The notes under the pieces were generated by a model. That model was not told the origin of the DNA. It ran no database searches and saw only the letters and a program-made list of their open reading frames with translations. From Syntrophobacterales bacterium (lineage in GTDB: Bacteria; Desulfobacterota; Syntrophorhabdia; Syntrophorhabdales; WCHB1-27): a stretch of 8,277 nt of DNA. Location of the stretch: the NCBI GenBank assembly GCA_017881765.1, contig JADGQN010000203.1, positions 1 to 8,277 of the forward strand, in the 5' to 3' direction. The position numbers and the translations under genes were made by a program. Positions 1 through 6,068 of this stretch are shown piece after piece (the first letter of the stretch is position 1; every line of letters begins with the position of its first letter).

Positions 1-324
1 CCCTACCGACAGGAGAGGTGCGTCCAAGGCCTGCGCTGTGCCGACGGAATGGCGCATCCCAGCGCGTAAAGGCGATGCCCAACCATATTCTGACGACAGT
101 CGCTCGTTGAAAACACCGCGATCGTTCCCATAGCTGGATAGTTTGACACGTATTATACTGAGAACAAGATCAAGACTTTTGCAAAAGGCTCATACGGCTG
201 GCTTTTCTCGCAATAGATTGTGCAGACGCGTTTGATACCTTAGCGAATTACCGGAGGTTGTGTCAACAGATATATTCTCTTGCATATCCTGCCGAGTTAT
301 GGAAAATAGTATTGAGCGCTGATT
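1..324. other. Leader region without a convincing gene
   Basis: I see no convincing gene here. A minus-strand ORF of 42 codons (131 down to 3, ATG to TAG) and a second open minus-strand frame running off the left edge overlap each other. A TATAAT hexamer on the minus strand (152-157) lies about 20 bases before that ATG, but there is no -35 box at a normal distance. On the plus strand a short frame ends in TAA at 67-69 and could be the tail of an upstream gene. A possible but weak plus-strand -10 box, TATATT (271-276), lies before the deacetylase-like gene, with TTACCG 17 bases upstream of it. The region may hold the end of a neighbouring gene or mobile element, but I cannot identify one. Confidence 0.4.
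176..187. repeat. 12-base perfect palindrome
   Basis: CTTTTGCAAAAG is a perfect palindrome in the leader, 137 bases before the deacetylase-like gene. It could be an operator for a dimeric regulator or part of a mobile-element end. Nothing in the window decides between these, and 12-base palindromes also occur by chance. Confidence 0.25.
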
Positions 325-1302
325 ATGAATATCATCGATATCCACACGCACGGCATTGGTGGGTTTGATACGAGAAGCGGCACGGTCGACGATATCCTCC
401 GGATAGCGGAAATTCATGGCGCCTCAGGTGTTTCGGATATTGTGCTCTCGATTTACCCGGCCCCGATAGAGGCCATGAGACATCAAATGGAGCTTGTCAG
501 GCAAGCGATGGAGAAACAGGGTCAAGGGGCATGGGTCACGGGTCCAGGGTCAAAGGTCCAGGGAGAAAGACCCAAGGCTTCAGACATTGCGCTCGGGGAA
601 GACAAGGAGTTGGGCCCCTGTCACGCGTCACGCGTCACGCGTCACGGTGCGATTCAGGCCCGCATCTTGGGTGTCCACCTGGAAGGACCGTTTCTCAACC
701 CGGCCCGATGCGGTGCGCTCGATCCGGCGTGCTTCACTGACCCGGACGAATATGCGGCGCATGAGCTTCTCGATGGATTTGAGGGAGTGATCAAAATGGT
801 CACGATCGCACCGGAACGTCAGAGGGCACTTGCGTTCATAAAGAACGTCACGGAACTGGGCATCGTCGCGAGCATGGGTCACTCGGATGCCACTTACGCT
901 GAAGCGGAAGCCGGTTTTCGAGCAGGGGCGCGCGGCATTACCCATCTCTTCAATGCCATGCGCGCCTTTCATCACAGAGAGCCGGGGCTCGCAGGTTTTG
1001 CGCTGTTGAACAAAGACCTGTATGTGGAGGTGGTGGCTGATCCTTTTCATCTTCACAACCGGGCCATCGGACTCATTTTCAAAATGAAGAAGCCAGACAA
1101 AATCGTCCTCGTTTCCGATTCCGTGAAGGAGACGAAGACAGTTGGCGATGGAAGGGTCGCTGATGCGTCGGGCAGGTTGCAGGGCGGTGCCATGACCGTC
1201 CCCGAGTCCGCGCAGAGGCTTATCCAGCAGGGATTTGACGAAAGTATCATTGCAGCCGCGATTACGATAAATCCGCGGCAATACCTGATGCTCCAATCGT
1301 AA
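325..1302 (+). CDS. N-acetylglucosamine-6-phosphate deacetylase-like amidohydrolase, barrel-only form
   Basis: This protein probably removes the acetyl group from N-acetylglucosamine-6-phosphate or a similar N-acetyl sugar phosphate in the cytoplasm (NagA family, amidohydrolase TIM barrel). Visible landmarks are DIHTHG (5-10), HLEGPF with the metal-binding Glu120, GHSDAT with His186, THLFNAM with His207, FHLH with His242, and the catalytic Asp265 in VSDS. All match the active-site order of E. coli NagA. An in-frame TGA at 313-315, four codons before the ATG, rules out an upstream ATG or GTG start, so the usual N-terminal beta-sandwich segment is missing. The C terminus stops at an NPRQYL motif, so the C-terminal part of that sandwich is also missing. 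Residues about 66-110 form an insertion absent from E. coli NagA, partly encoded by 7-base repeats. The Shine-Dalgarno sequence is weak. A HAD phosphatase follows after 76 bases. The family call is firm; the substrate is inferred. Confidence 0.85.
   Translation: MNIIDIHTHGIGGFDTRSGTVDDILRIAEIHGASGVSDIVLSIYPAPIEAMRHQMELVRQAMEKQGQGAWVTGPGSKVQGERPKASDIALGEDKELGPCHASRVTRHGAIQARILGVHLEGPFLNPARCGALDPACFTDPDEYAAHELLDGFEGVIKMVTIAPERQRALAFIKNVTELGIVASMGHSDATYAEAEAGFRAGARGITHLFNAMRAFHHREPGLAGFALLNKDLYVEVVADPFHLHNRAIGLIFKMKKPDKIVLVSDSVKETKTVGDGRVADASGRLQGGAMTVPESAQRLIQQGFDESIIAAAITINPRQYLMLQS
519..567 (+). repeat. Degenerate 7-base tandem repeat inside the deacetylase-like gene
   Basis: Seven consecutive heptamers can be read: GGGTCAA, GGGGCAT, GGGTCAC, GGGTCCA, GGGTCAA, AGGTCCA, GGGAGAA. 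They encode the first part of the inserted segment (about residues 66-81). The unit resembles the GCGTCAC heptamer found about 50 bases downstream, so the two arrays probably belong to one repeat family. Confidence 0.6.
618..647 (+). repeat. GCGTCAC heptamer array inside the deacetylase-like gene
   Basis: Four units of 7 bases read CTGTCAC, GCGTCAC, GCGTCAC, GCGTCAC. As GTCACGC, positions 620-640 are exact and 641-647 differ in the last base. They encode roughly residues 99-108 (CHASRVTRHG). Because 7 is not a multiple of 3, loss or gain of one unit would shift the reading frame. Confidence 0.75.
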
Positions 1303-1326
1303 TGTTTATCTCGCTATCCACCACCC

Positions 1327-1368
1327 ATTCCGCCGCAGGCGGGATTAGAGACACGGAGGTCACGGAGA
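1327..1368 (+). repeat. Hairpin plus 9-base direct repeat, intergenic repeat type
   Basis: An 8-pair stem (1327-1334 with 1338-1345, one G-T wobble, loop GCA) is followed by two 9-base copies, ACACGGAGG and TCACGGAGA (1351-1368). Tandem ACACGGAGG-like units of this kind are often seen as dispersed intergenic repeats in bacterial genomes. The second copy supplies the GGAG that is the likely ribosome binding site of the HAD gene starting at 1379. The hairpin has no T-run, so an intrinsic terminator is unlikely. Confidence 0.5.
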
Positions 1369-1378
1369 GAGTGTCACG

Positions 1379-1957
1379 ATGAAGCCTCGCATCGTTGTTG
1401 ATATTGACAATACACTCTGGGATTTTGCCCCGGTACTATGGGAACGTTTGCGGCGTATCAATCCGGAGGTGCCGCGCCCGAGCGAGTGGAATGAGTGGCG
1501 CTTCTGGGATGGCTACATTGACAGACAGTCTCTCTACAACGCAATAGACGAGATCCATATGCATCAGGGTAGCGATAGCGGAGCATCCTGTAAGGACAGG
1601 TATTCTCCCTACCCCGAGGCCAGGTCGTTCCTCACTGCGCTGAGAGAAAATGGTTCATATATCATCATCGCCAGCCACAGGCAGCAGGAAGCGTACGAGC
1701 CAACCATCAAGTGGTTACACATGTTTGATCTTCCGTTTGATGAGCTCCATCTGAGCATGGACAAGTCTGTTCTTTTCGCGGATTGCTGTGCAATCATCGA
1801 CGACAGCCCGATAACGCTGGATAAGGCTGCACAGGCGGGCATTGTGAGGGCAGGGTTACGCCATCCCTGGAACTCGGCGAAAGAGCACCCGTTGTTTGAT
1901 ACACTGACGGAGATACTCGCCTATCTGGAGCGGAAATGTACAATGCTCAATGCTTGA
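1379..1957 (+). CDS. HAD-superfamily phosphatase, 5'(3')-deoxyribonucleotidase-like
   Basis: This is a 192-residue cytoplasmic HAD phosphohydrolase. Motif I is VVDIDNTLWDF, with nucleophile Asp8 and acid Asp10. Motif II is IIIASHR with Ser99, motif III is Lys129 in MDKSVLF, and motif IV is IIDDSP with Asp141 and Asp142. The motif I form and the overall length suit the NT5C-type deoxyribonucleotidase branch, which dephosphorylates nucleoside monophosphates, but the substrate is inferred and a sugar-phosphate substrate is possible. The ATG is preceded by GGAG (1364-1367, spacing 11) contributed by an intergenic repeat. The gene follows the deacetylase-like gene on the same strand after 76 bases and may be co-transcribed. 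It converges with the next gene, the two stop codons being 6 bases apart, with no clear terminator between them. Confidence 0.8.
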   Translation: MKPRIVVDIDNTLWDFAPVLWERLRRINPEVPRPSEWNEWRFWDGYIDRQSLYNAIDEIHMHQGSDSGASCKDRYSPYPEARSFLTALRENGSYIIIASHRQQEAYEPTIKWLHMFDLPFDELHLSMDKSVLFADCCAIIDDSPITLDKAAQAGIVRAGLRHPWNSAKEHPLFDTLTEILAYLERKCTMLNA

Positions 1958-1963
1958 TTGACT

Positions 1964-2611
1964 CTACCAGAGGCTCGTCACTATATTGATCAGTTCGGGA
2001 AACGTGTTCATCGTGAAGTCTGCTCCGTCCGCGAAGCCGGCTGAACCATAGCCATACATCGCGGCCACGGTCCTCACGCCGGCGCCCCGCCCCGCCTCGA
2101 TATCGTAAGCGGTGTCACCCACCATTAAGGTCGCATCAGCTGAAACACCAAGTTTGATAAGTACGGACAGTATCGCCTGTGGACTCGGTTTCCGTTCGGG
2201 GCCCGAATCTCCACCCACCACGAGATCAAAGTAGCGCAAGAGGTGGAGCTGCCTGAGTGTTTTCACAGTAAAGACTTCAAGTTTGTTGGAGACCACTGCC
2301 TTCTTGAAGTCTTTCAATCTTTGAAGAGTGTCTTCTACTCCCGGATATGGTGAAGAATAGACCGCAATATGTGCCAGGTAGTACTCTCTGAAATGTTTGC
2401 GAATAACAGCGGGATCGACACCCAATTCTTTCCACTCGTCAAACTTCTTCATAATGAGTGCCATGCCTTCGCCCAACATCGCCTCTATTTCGGTGCGTGA
2501 GACAGGCGGAATCCCATGCTGTTCGATGGCATAATTGAACGCGTTGGCGATGTCAGTGGCAGAGTCGACGAGCGTCCCGTCAAGATCAAAAAGTATAAGT
2601 TGGAGAGACAT
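1964..2611 (-). CDS. gph: Phosphoglycolate phosphatase-like HAD hydrolase
   Basis: This is a 215-residue HAD hydrolase of the Gph/PGMB-like group, likely dephosphorylating 2-phosphoglycolate or another small phosphate ester in the cytoplasm. Motif I is LFDLDGTLVDS (Asp9, Asp11), motif II is VVSNK (Ser108), motif III is Lys141 in ERKPSP, and motif IV is MVGDTAYDIEAG (Asp166, Asp170). The helical cap falls between motifs I and II. I place the start at the ATG at 2611 because MSLQLILFDLDGT is the normal family N terminus. A GTG at 2686 would add 25 residues with no family resemblance, and its GGAGGA lies directly against the GTG, too close to act as a ribosome binding site. The ATG itself has only a weak Shine-Dalgarno sequence. 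The gene symbol is by family resemblance; other phosphosugar substrates cannot be excluded. Confidence 0.85.
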   Translation of the reverse strand: MSLQLILFDLDGTLVDSATDIANAFNYAIEQHGIPPVSRTEIEAMLGEGMALIMKKFDEWKELGVDPAVIRKHFREYYLAHIAVYSSPYPGVEDTLQRLKDFKKAVVSNKLEVFTVKTLRQLHLLRYFDLVVGGDSGPERKPSPQAILSVLIKLGVSADATLMVGDTAYDIEAGRGAGVRTVAAMYGYGSAGFADGADFTMNTFPELINIVTSLW

Positions 2612-2697
2612 GCAATACTGTAACGGAAATCTCTTGAATCCGCAACTATAGGTCGTAGATGGCAGCGCAACACTCTGGCTTAACACTCCTCCGGCTA

Positions 2698-2726
2698 ATG
2701 CTATAATTCAATAACCCTTTCTTCAA
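2698..2726 (-). promoter_or_regulatory. Possible promoter for the Gph-like gene
   Basis: On the minus strand TTGAAG (2721-2726) and TAGCAT (2698-2703) are 17 bases apart, each matching the sigma-70 consensus at four of six positions. Transcription would begin near 2691, just before the upstream GTG, which favours the ATG at 2611 as start. The evidence is weak sequence resemblance only. Confidence 0.2.
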
Positions 2727-2868
2727 AGAAGAATAAATGATTGTTGTAAAACACAGAGAGTCGCCGCATACCCGCGGTGAGGGTGCTAAAGAAGAACGAA
2801 AGCGAAAGAGCCGTGGGGTAGTTTGTCACATTAATCAACTACGTTATGTATTCCCATGACCTCAGGGT

Positions 2869-2883
2869 ATACCCCCAAGGGTA
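2869..2883. promoter_or_regulatory. Possible metal-sensor (CsoR/RcnR-type) operator
   Basis: The sequence ATACCCCCAAGGGTA contains TACCC and GGGTA arms separated by CCAA, next to a GGGTATACCC palindrome (2865-2874). It resembles the C/G-run inverted repeats bound by CsoR-family copper or nickel sensors, with a spacer about one base shorter than the Bacillus subtilis site as I remember it. It lies about 150 bases before the MFS transporter. No CsoR-type gene is present in this window, so this is only a resemblance. Confidence 0.2.
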
Positions 2884-3032
2884 GCAGAAAAAAAGGTCCC
2901 TGCGGTCCTCCCAAAGAACGCATCCGGGTCACTATCGAAGCATGCAAGGGGCGAATGTTCGCATGAACAGAACGTAAGCCTTGGGTCTTTCAACTTCTGG
3001 CGAGTACGTGCTACCATAAAAGCTCTAAGTCA

Positions 3033-4205
3033 ATGAGCCCGTTTCTCCTCCTTTGCGCCGCCGGCCTGTCTGCGATATTCAGTTCCACTATTGCCAAGAG
3101 CCCTGTTCTTCCGCTCTTCGCGTCGCATCTTGGCGCAGACGCCGCGGCCGTGGGCAGCGTTGCCGCTGTCTCAGCTTTCACCGGGGTTCTTTTCAGCATA
3201 CCCGTAGGCGTGCTCTCCGACAGGCTGGGCAGACGAAAGATGCTGATCTGCTCCGCCCTGGTCTTTGCTACCGCGCCTTTTTTCTATCCTTTCGTCACGA
3301 AGCTCTGGCAGCTTGCCCTCGTCCGGTTTTACCACGGCCTTGCGACCGCTGCTTTTGTGCCGGTGGCGATGGCCCACGTGGCCGATCTCTTTCACGAGGA
3401 GCGTGGGGAAAGGTTGGGGTGGTTCTCAACGGCAACCCTCCTCGGCCGGTTCGTGGCACCCCTGGCAGGTGGGGCGCTTATCGGGCTTCTAGCCTTCAAC
3501 CCGTCACTGAGCTACAAAGCCGTCTATATGCTCTCCGGCCTGGCAGGGGTTCTTACACTTTTGTTTATCCTCAGGGTGCATGAGCCTGAGAAGAGTGTTC
3601 AGCGGCACCAGAGCTGGGCTGAGGGATTCCAGGCTTTTCGGTCTATTGTGTCGAACCCGACTATTCTTGTTACGAGCAGTGCGGAGGCGGCAATTCTTTT
3701 TGCGTACGGTACCTTCGAGACCTTCTTGCCGCTTTACGCGCTCGGGCGGGGCCTCAACGCCTATGAGGTAGGCATATGTCTCTCTGCGCAGGTCATCAGC
3801 CTCGCCCTTACAAAACCGATAATGGGGCGGCTCTCCGACCGGCACGGCAGACCGCCGCAGATCTTCGCCGGCGCCTTGCTCGGCGCGGTAGCTATAGGAG
3901 GCTTTGCCTTGTTCGGCTCTTTTGTGCCTTTTCTCGTGCTGAGCGTCCTCTTTGGCATCTGCATGTCCACGCTGACCTCGGCCACATCGGCCCTCATCGC
4001 AGATCTGAGCCGTACGGCACGCGGTTCTGCGATGGGAGTACTCGGGTCGATCATGGATATCGGCCACACCACAGGGCCCCTTGTCGCAGGCTTCGTCGCA
4101 GGTAGCTTCGGGTACTCCTTCTCATTCATCAGTGCCTCGGCAGTATTGGTGGGCGTGGCACTGGTTTTCGCAGCGGTGGTTCTTCAGAAGATGCATTCGG
4201 TGTAG
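3033..4205 (+). CDS. Major facilitator superfamily transporter, probable 12-helix drug/proton antiporter type
   Basis: This 390-residue inner-membrane secondary transporter probably exports a small compound in exchange for protons. Hydrophobic segments follow each other through the protein with a central cytoplasmic loop rich in charged residues (about 182-207), the usual 6+6 layout. MFS motif A is clear in the loop between helices 2 and 3 (GVLSDRLGRRK, 59-69) and repeated in the second half (GRLSDRHGR, 265-273). GRFVAPLAGG (138-147) sits where motif C of helix 5 is expected, and a matching SIMDIGHTTGPLVAG occurs late (339-353). The length is normal and no key element is missing. The ATG at 3033 is the first standard start after an in-frame stop at 2964, and its ribosome binding site is weak. 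The gene stands alone on the plus strand. The substrate cannot be read from the sequence. Confidence 0.88.
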   Translation: MSPFLLLCAAGLSAIFSSTIAKSPVLPLFASHLGADAAAVGSVAAVSAFTGVLFSIPVGVLSDRLGRRKMLICSALVFATAPFFYPFVTKLWQLALVRFYHGLATAAFVPVAMAHVADLFHEERGERLGWFSTATLLGRFVAPLAGGALIGLLAFNPSLSYKAVYMLSGLAGVLTLLFILRVHEPEKSVQRHQSWAEGFQAFRSIVSNPTILVTSSAEAAILFAYGTFETFLPLYALGRGLNAYEVGICLSAQVISLALTKPIMGRLSDRHGRPPQIFAGALLGAVAIGGFALFGSFVPFLVLSVLFGICMSTLTSATSALIADLSRTARGSAMGVLGSIMDIGHTTGPLVAGFVAGSFGYSFSFISASAVLVGVALVFAAVVLQKMHSV

Positions 4206-4219
4206 AAAATCTTCTCTAT

Positions 4220-4261
4220 GCCTCTTCATACCGATTGGAGCTGAAGGCAGGATGAAGAGGC
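4220..4261. repeat. 10-base perfect inverted repeat after the MFS gene
   Basis: GCCTCTTCAT (4220-4229) and ATGAAGAGGC (4252-4261) are perfect inverted copies around a 22-base loop, starting 15 bases after the MFS stop codon. It could form a 3' stabilising hairpin in the transcript or be a protein-binding site. There is no T-run, so a Rho-independent terminator is not supported. Confidence 0.45.
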
Positions 4262-4288
4262 CGGCGGGGGTGAACATTAGGCATCGAA

Positions 4289-4438
4289 ATGGTCAATAGG
4301 AAGAAGAAGTTGCAGAGCGAAGAGTCCAGAAAGAAGCGGATAAGAATACTCGCGCCCGTTCCTGAGAAACTTCACCCCTCCAGGGTTTCGACTGACGAAA
4401 TCAAGTACCGGATCTTGTCCGCCTCTCCGGGCTCCTGA
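4289..4438 (+). CDS. Doubtful small basic ORF, 49 residues
   Basis: An ATG-started plus-strand frame encodes 49 residues with a very basic N terminus (MVNRKKKLQSEESRKKRIR) and a second half containing DEIKYRIL. Third codon positions are GC-rich, like the neighbouring MFS gene, which weakly favours coding. The ribosome binding site is poor and I do not recognise a family. A 15-codon frame starting at the ATG at 4252, inside the right arm of the inverted repeat and directly after AAGGCAGG, ends at 4299 and overlaps the start of this ORF. Both may be chance. Confidence 0.2.
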   Translation: MVNRKKKLQSEESRKKRIRILAPVPEKLHPSRVSTDEIKYRILSASPGS

Positions 4439-4505
4439 GCATACGTACGACCAAGCACGGAACAAAGAAGGACGTGAATACTATCGGAATGTTTTTCATA
4501 TAGCA

Positions 4506-5795
4506 TTATCGATTGGCGCCTGACGTCTCAAGGCTTACCGGGCTGGAGGCTGTTGTGAGTCGCGCGCTTAGCTCTATGGCTTGACCGGGCGTTGGTGCAA
4601 TGAATGCGTCGGGCTTGAGATCACGTTCCTTCAATGCCGAGGCCAGCTTATTCACGGCATCGTCAAATCCATCCGGGCCAAGCTGAAACACCCGGAAATG
4701 GGCGGCGATGCTCAGCTCGGCATCCAGATCCACATGCGCCTGGACGGCTTCCGCAGGTCCCATGTGCATGCTGGGGTAATACTCGCGGGGTGGTTCTGTA
4801 GATTGTTGCGGCTGAAAGGGCGAGATCGGAAGAAGTGCCACGCGGATCGGCGAGAAGCGGCGCGCAATTTCACGGAAATGGGGACCATATCCCGTGTCAC
4901 CGGAATAGAAAACGTTTCCTGATTGCCCTGAGACGACAAACCCTCCCCAGAGAGTTTTGTTGCGGTCCCACAGGGTGCGTGATGAAAAGTGCTGTGCTGG
5001 AACGAGAGTTACCGTGACATCCGGAGACAGGCGAACCGACTGCCACCAGTCGAGCGCATGTACAGTAGGAATGCCCGCGTCCTGCACGAGATCTTGATTG
5101 CCGAGTGTCACTATTGCGCTCGGAGTGCCTCTTTTCGCGAGACGCTTCAGTGTGGGAAGATCGAGATGATCGTAGTGATTATGGGACACCAGAACGAAAT
5201 CAATAGGAGGCAGCTCTTCAAACCTGATGCCGGGCGGCGTTCGCCGTTTGGGACCTGCCCATGATACCGGACTGCAGCGGTTTGACCAAATTGGATCGAT
5301 CAGAATGTTGACCTCATCCATTTGAATGAGGAAAGTTGAGTGACCGACAGGGGTTATGCGGAGTGCTCCTTTCGGGACGCGTACGGCAGGGGGTGGTCCG
5401 GGTGAAACGTCCTTTATTTCCGGCCACTCAGGCCAATCATTGCCAAAAAGCCAACGCCAGATCCACCGCGAGCCTCCGCGTTTCGGCTCTCGGCCATGGC
5501 GTGACGCCGGGACTGGCTGAAATTCTGGATTGAAATATACGCTGCCGTTAAAGTGGGTTGAGGTTTGTGGCGCCTTTTCAACGGAAGTGCCTAACTCCGC
5601 CCCGTGTGCACCGAGCAGCAAGAAAACCACCAGTGCCAAAGAAAAAATGGATGAGCTCAGCCCAAGTCGCCTGACCCGCTCCGTGTCAACTCCGGGTATG
5701 CGCGGCAGCTTCACGGCGTTACAGCCCCAGTAATGGTCGGTGTTTTCGACCCATCCTCGCAGCGAAGGCTGAGAGAGCAAATATCGAGTAGACAC
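4506..5795 (-). CDS. Exported or anchored NAPE-PLD-like metallo-beta-lactamase-fold hydrolase
   Basis: This is a zinc-dependent hydrolase of the family that includes N-acyl-phosphatidylethanolamine phospholipase D (Lactamase_B_2, UlaG-related). Numbered from the GTG at 5795, the zinc ligands are all visible: His205, His207, Asp209 and His210 in SHNHYDHLD, His269 in AQHFSSR, Asp300 in YSGDTGY, and His366 in AAHFRVF. GHSTFLIQ (151-158) and DPIWSNRCSP (167-176) are family signatures. A hydrophobic stretch at 45-65, after arginines at 40-43 and before AHGAELG, looks like a signal peptide or anchor, so the catalytic domain is probably periplasmic. The signal favours a GTG at 5714 (402 residues) as the true start. 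The 5795 GTG adds 27 residues with no recognised feature, but both are possible. A Trp-rich segment (111-124) precedes the domain. The fold is certain; a phospholipid substrate is only a family inference. Confidence 0.85.
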   Translation of the reverse strand: MSTRYLLSQPSLRGWVENTDHYWGCNAVKLPRIPGVDTERVRRLGLSSSIFSLALVVFLLLGAHGAELGTSVEKAPQTSTHFNGSVYFNPEFQPVPASRHGREPKRGGSRWIWRWLFGNDWPEWPEIKDVSPGPPPAVRVPKGALRITPVGHSTFLIQMDEVNILIDPIWSNRCSPVSWAGPKRRTPPGIRFEELPPIDFVLVSHNHYDHLDLPTLKRLAKRGTPSAIVTLGNQDLVQDAGIPTVHALDWWQSVRLSPDVTVTLVPAQHFSSRTLWDRNKTLWGGFVVSGQSGNVFYSGDTGYGPHFREIARRFSPIRVALLPISPFQPQQSTEPPREYYPSMHMGPAEAVQAHVDLDAELSIAAHFRVFQLGPDGFDDAVNKLASALKERDLKPDAFIAPTPGQAIELSARLTTASSPVSLETSGANR

Positions 5796-5857
5796 GCGGA
5801 AAGGTCATTCTCTCGCCTGCTTTCACAGACCGGATCCCGCCCACCATAGGTCCACGA

Positions 5858-5886
5858 ATTATTGCAAATATTGTGATAGAAATCAA
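5858..5886 (-). promoter_or_regulatory. Candidate sigma-70 promoter for the metallo-hydrolase gene
   Basis: On the minus strand TTGATT (5881-5886, four of six consensus bases) and AATAAT (5858-5863, five of six) are exactly 17 bases apart in an AT-rich stretch. Transcription would start near 5851, giving a leader of about 56 or 137 bases depending on the start codon used. The rest of the gap 5796-6068 shows no gene or clear terminator. Confidence 0.4.
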
Positions 5887-6068
5887 ACAATTCTCGACTC
5901 GCGACTACGATCTTGTACCATCTAAAAAAATGAAATTCAACACTAAAGAAGACAGGGTGAAGTAACGCTCACACCTGAATAAGCTTGGGTTCGCTAGACG
6001 CCTCGTGCTGCATCATTACCGTTCCTAACGAAGCATACACGTTGGAAATGGGCTAAACCTGTGTACCG

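Larger units (their letters stand above)
2612..3032. other. Intergenic region between divergent gph-like and MFS genes
   Basis: This region of about 420 bases holds no gene that I can support. It contains a 6-base inverted repeat around AAA (2719-2733), a TACCC-N4-GGGTA element (2870-2883), and a TGTTC-GCAT-GAACA inverted repeat (2956-2969) overlapping a GCGAA-TG-TTCGC palindrome (2951-2962). The last two lie 64-82 bases before the MFS start. A TTGTCA hexamer (2823-2828) matches the -35 consensus at five of six positions, but its partner near 2845-2850 (TATGTA) is poor. Confidence 0.4.
4206..4505. other. Intergenic region after the MFS gene
   Basis: This stretch of about 300 bases separates the end of the MFS gene from the end of the converging metallo-hydrolase gene. 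It contains a 10-base inverted repeat (4220-4261) and a doubtful small ORF (4289-4438), and nothing else that I recognise. No T-rich intrinsic terminator was found for either flanking gene. Confidence 0.4.

Noticed and set aside
143..159. TTGACA and TATACT hexamers on the plus strand
   Set aside because: They are only 5 bases apart, so they cannot serve together as -35 and -10 boxes, and no suitable partner exists for either at 16-18 bases.
620..647. GTCACGC array considered as a CRISPR or attachment site
   Set aside because: The units are only 7 bases long with no spacers and lie within an intact coding frame.
628..1296. Long minus-strand open frame (222 codons) over the deacetylase-like gene
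   Set aside because: It is the antisense shadow of a gene with a full set of family motifs, and its own translation shows no recognisable domain.
1327..1345. Hairpin considered as terminator of the deacetylase-like gene
   Set aside because: No T-run follows and the stem is directly joined to a repeat, which fits a dispersed element better.
2684..2686. GTG at 2686 as start of the Gph-like gene
   Set aside because: GGAGGA is directly adjacent with no spacer, and the extra 25 residues do not resemble the family; the ATG at 2611 gives the normal N terminus.
3504..4067. Long minus-strand open frame (187 codons) over the MFS gene
   Set aside because: Its translation is rich in charged residues with no domain, as expected for antisense of a GC-rich membrane-protein gene.
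4277..4465. Minus-strand 62-codon frame in the gap after the MFS gene
   Set aside because: There is no ribosome binding site or recognisable family, and it competes with an equally weak plus-strand frame.
5929..5965. Short ATG frame after the run of A residues
   Set aside because: It has only 11 codons and no supporting signal.
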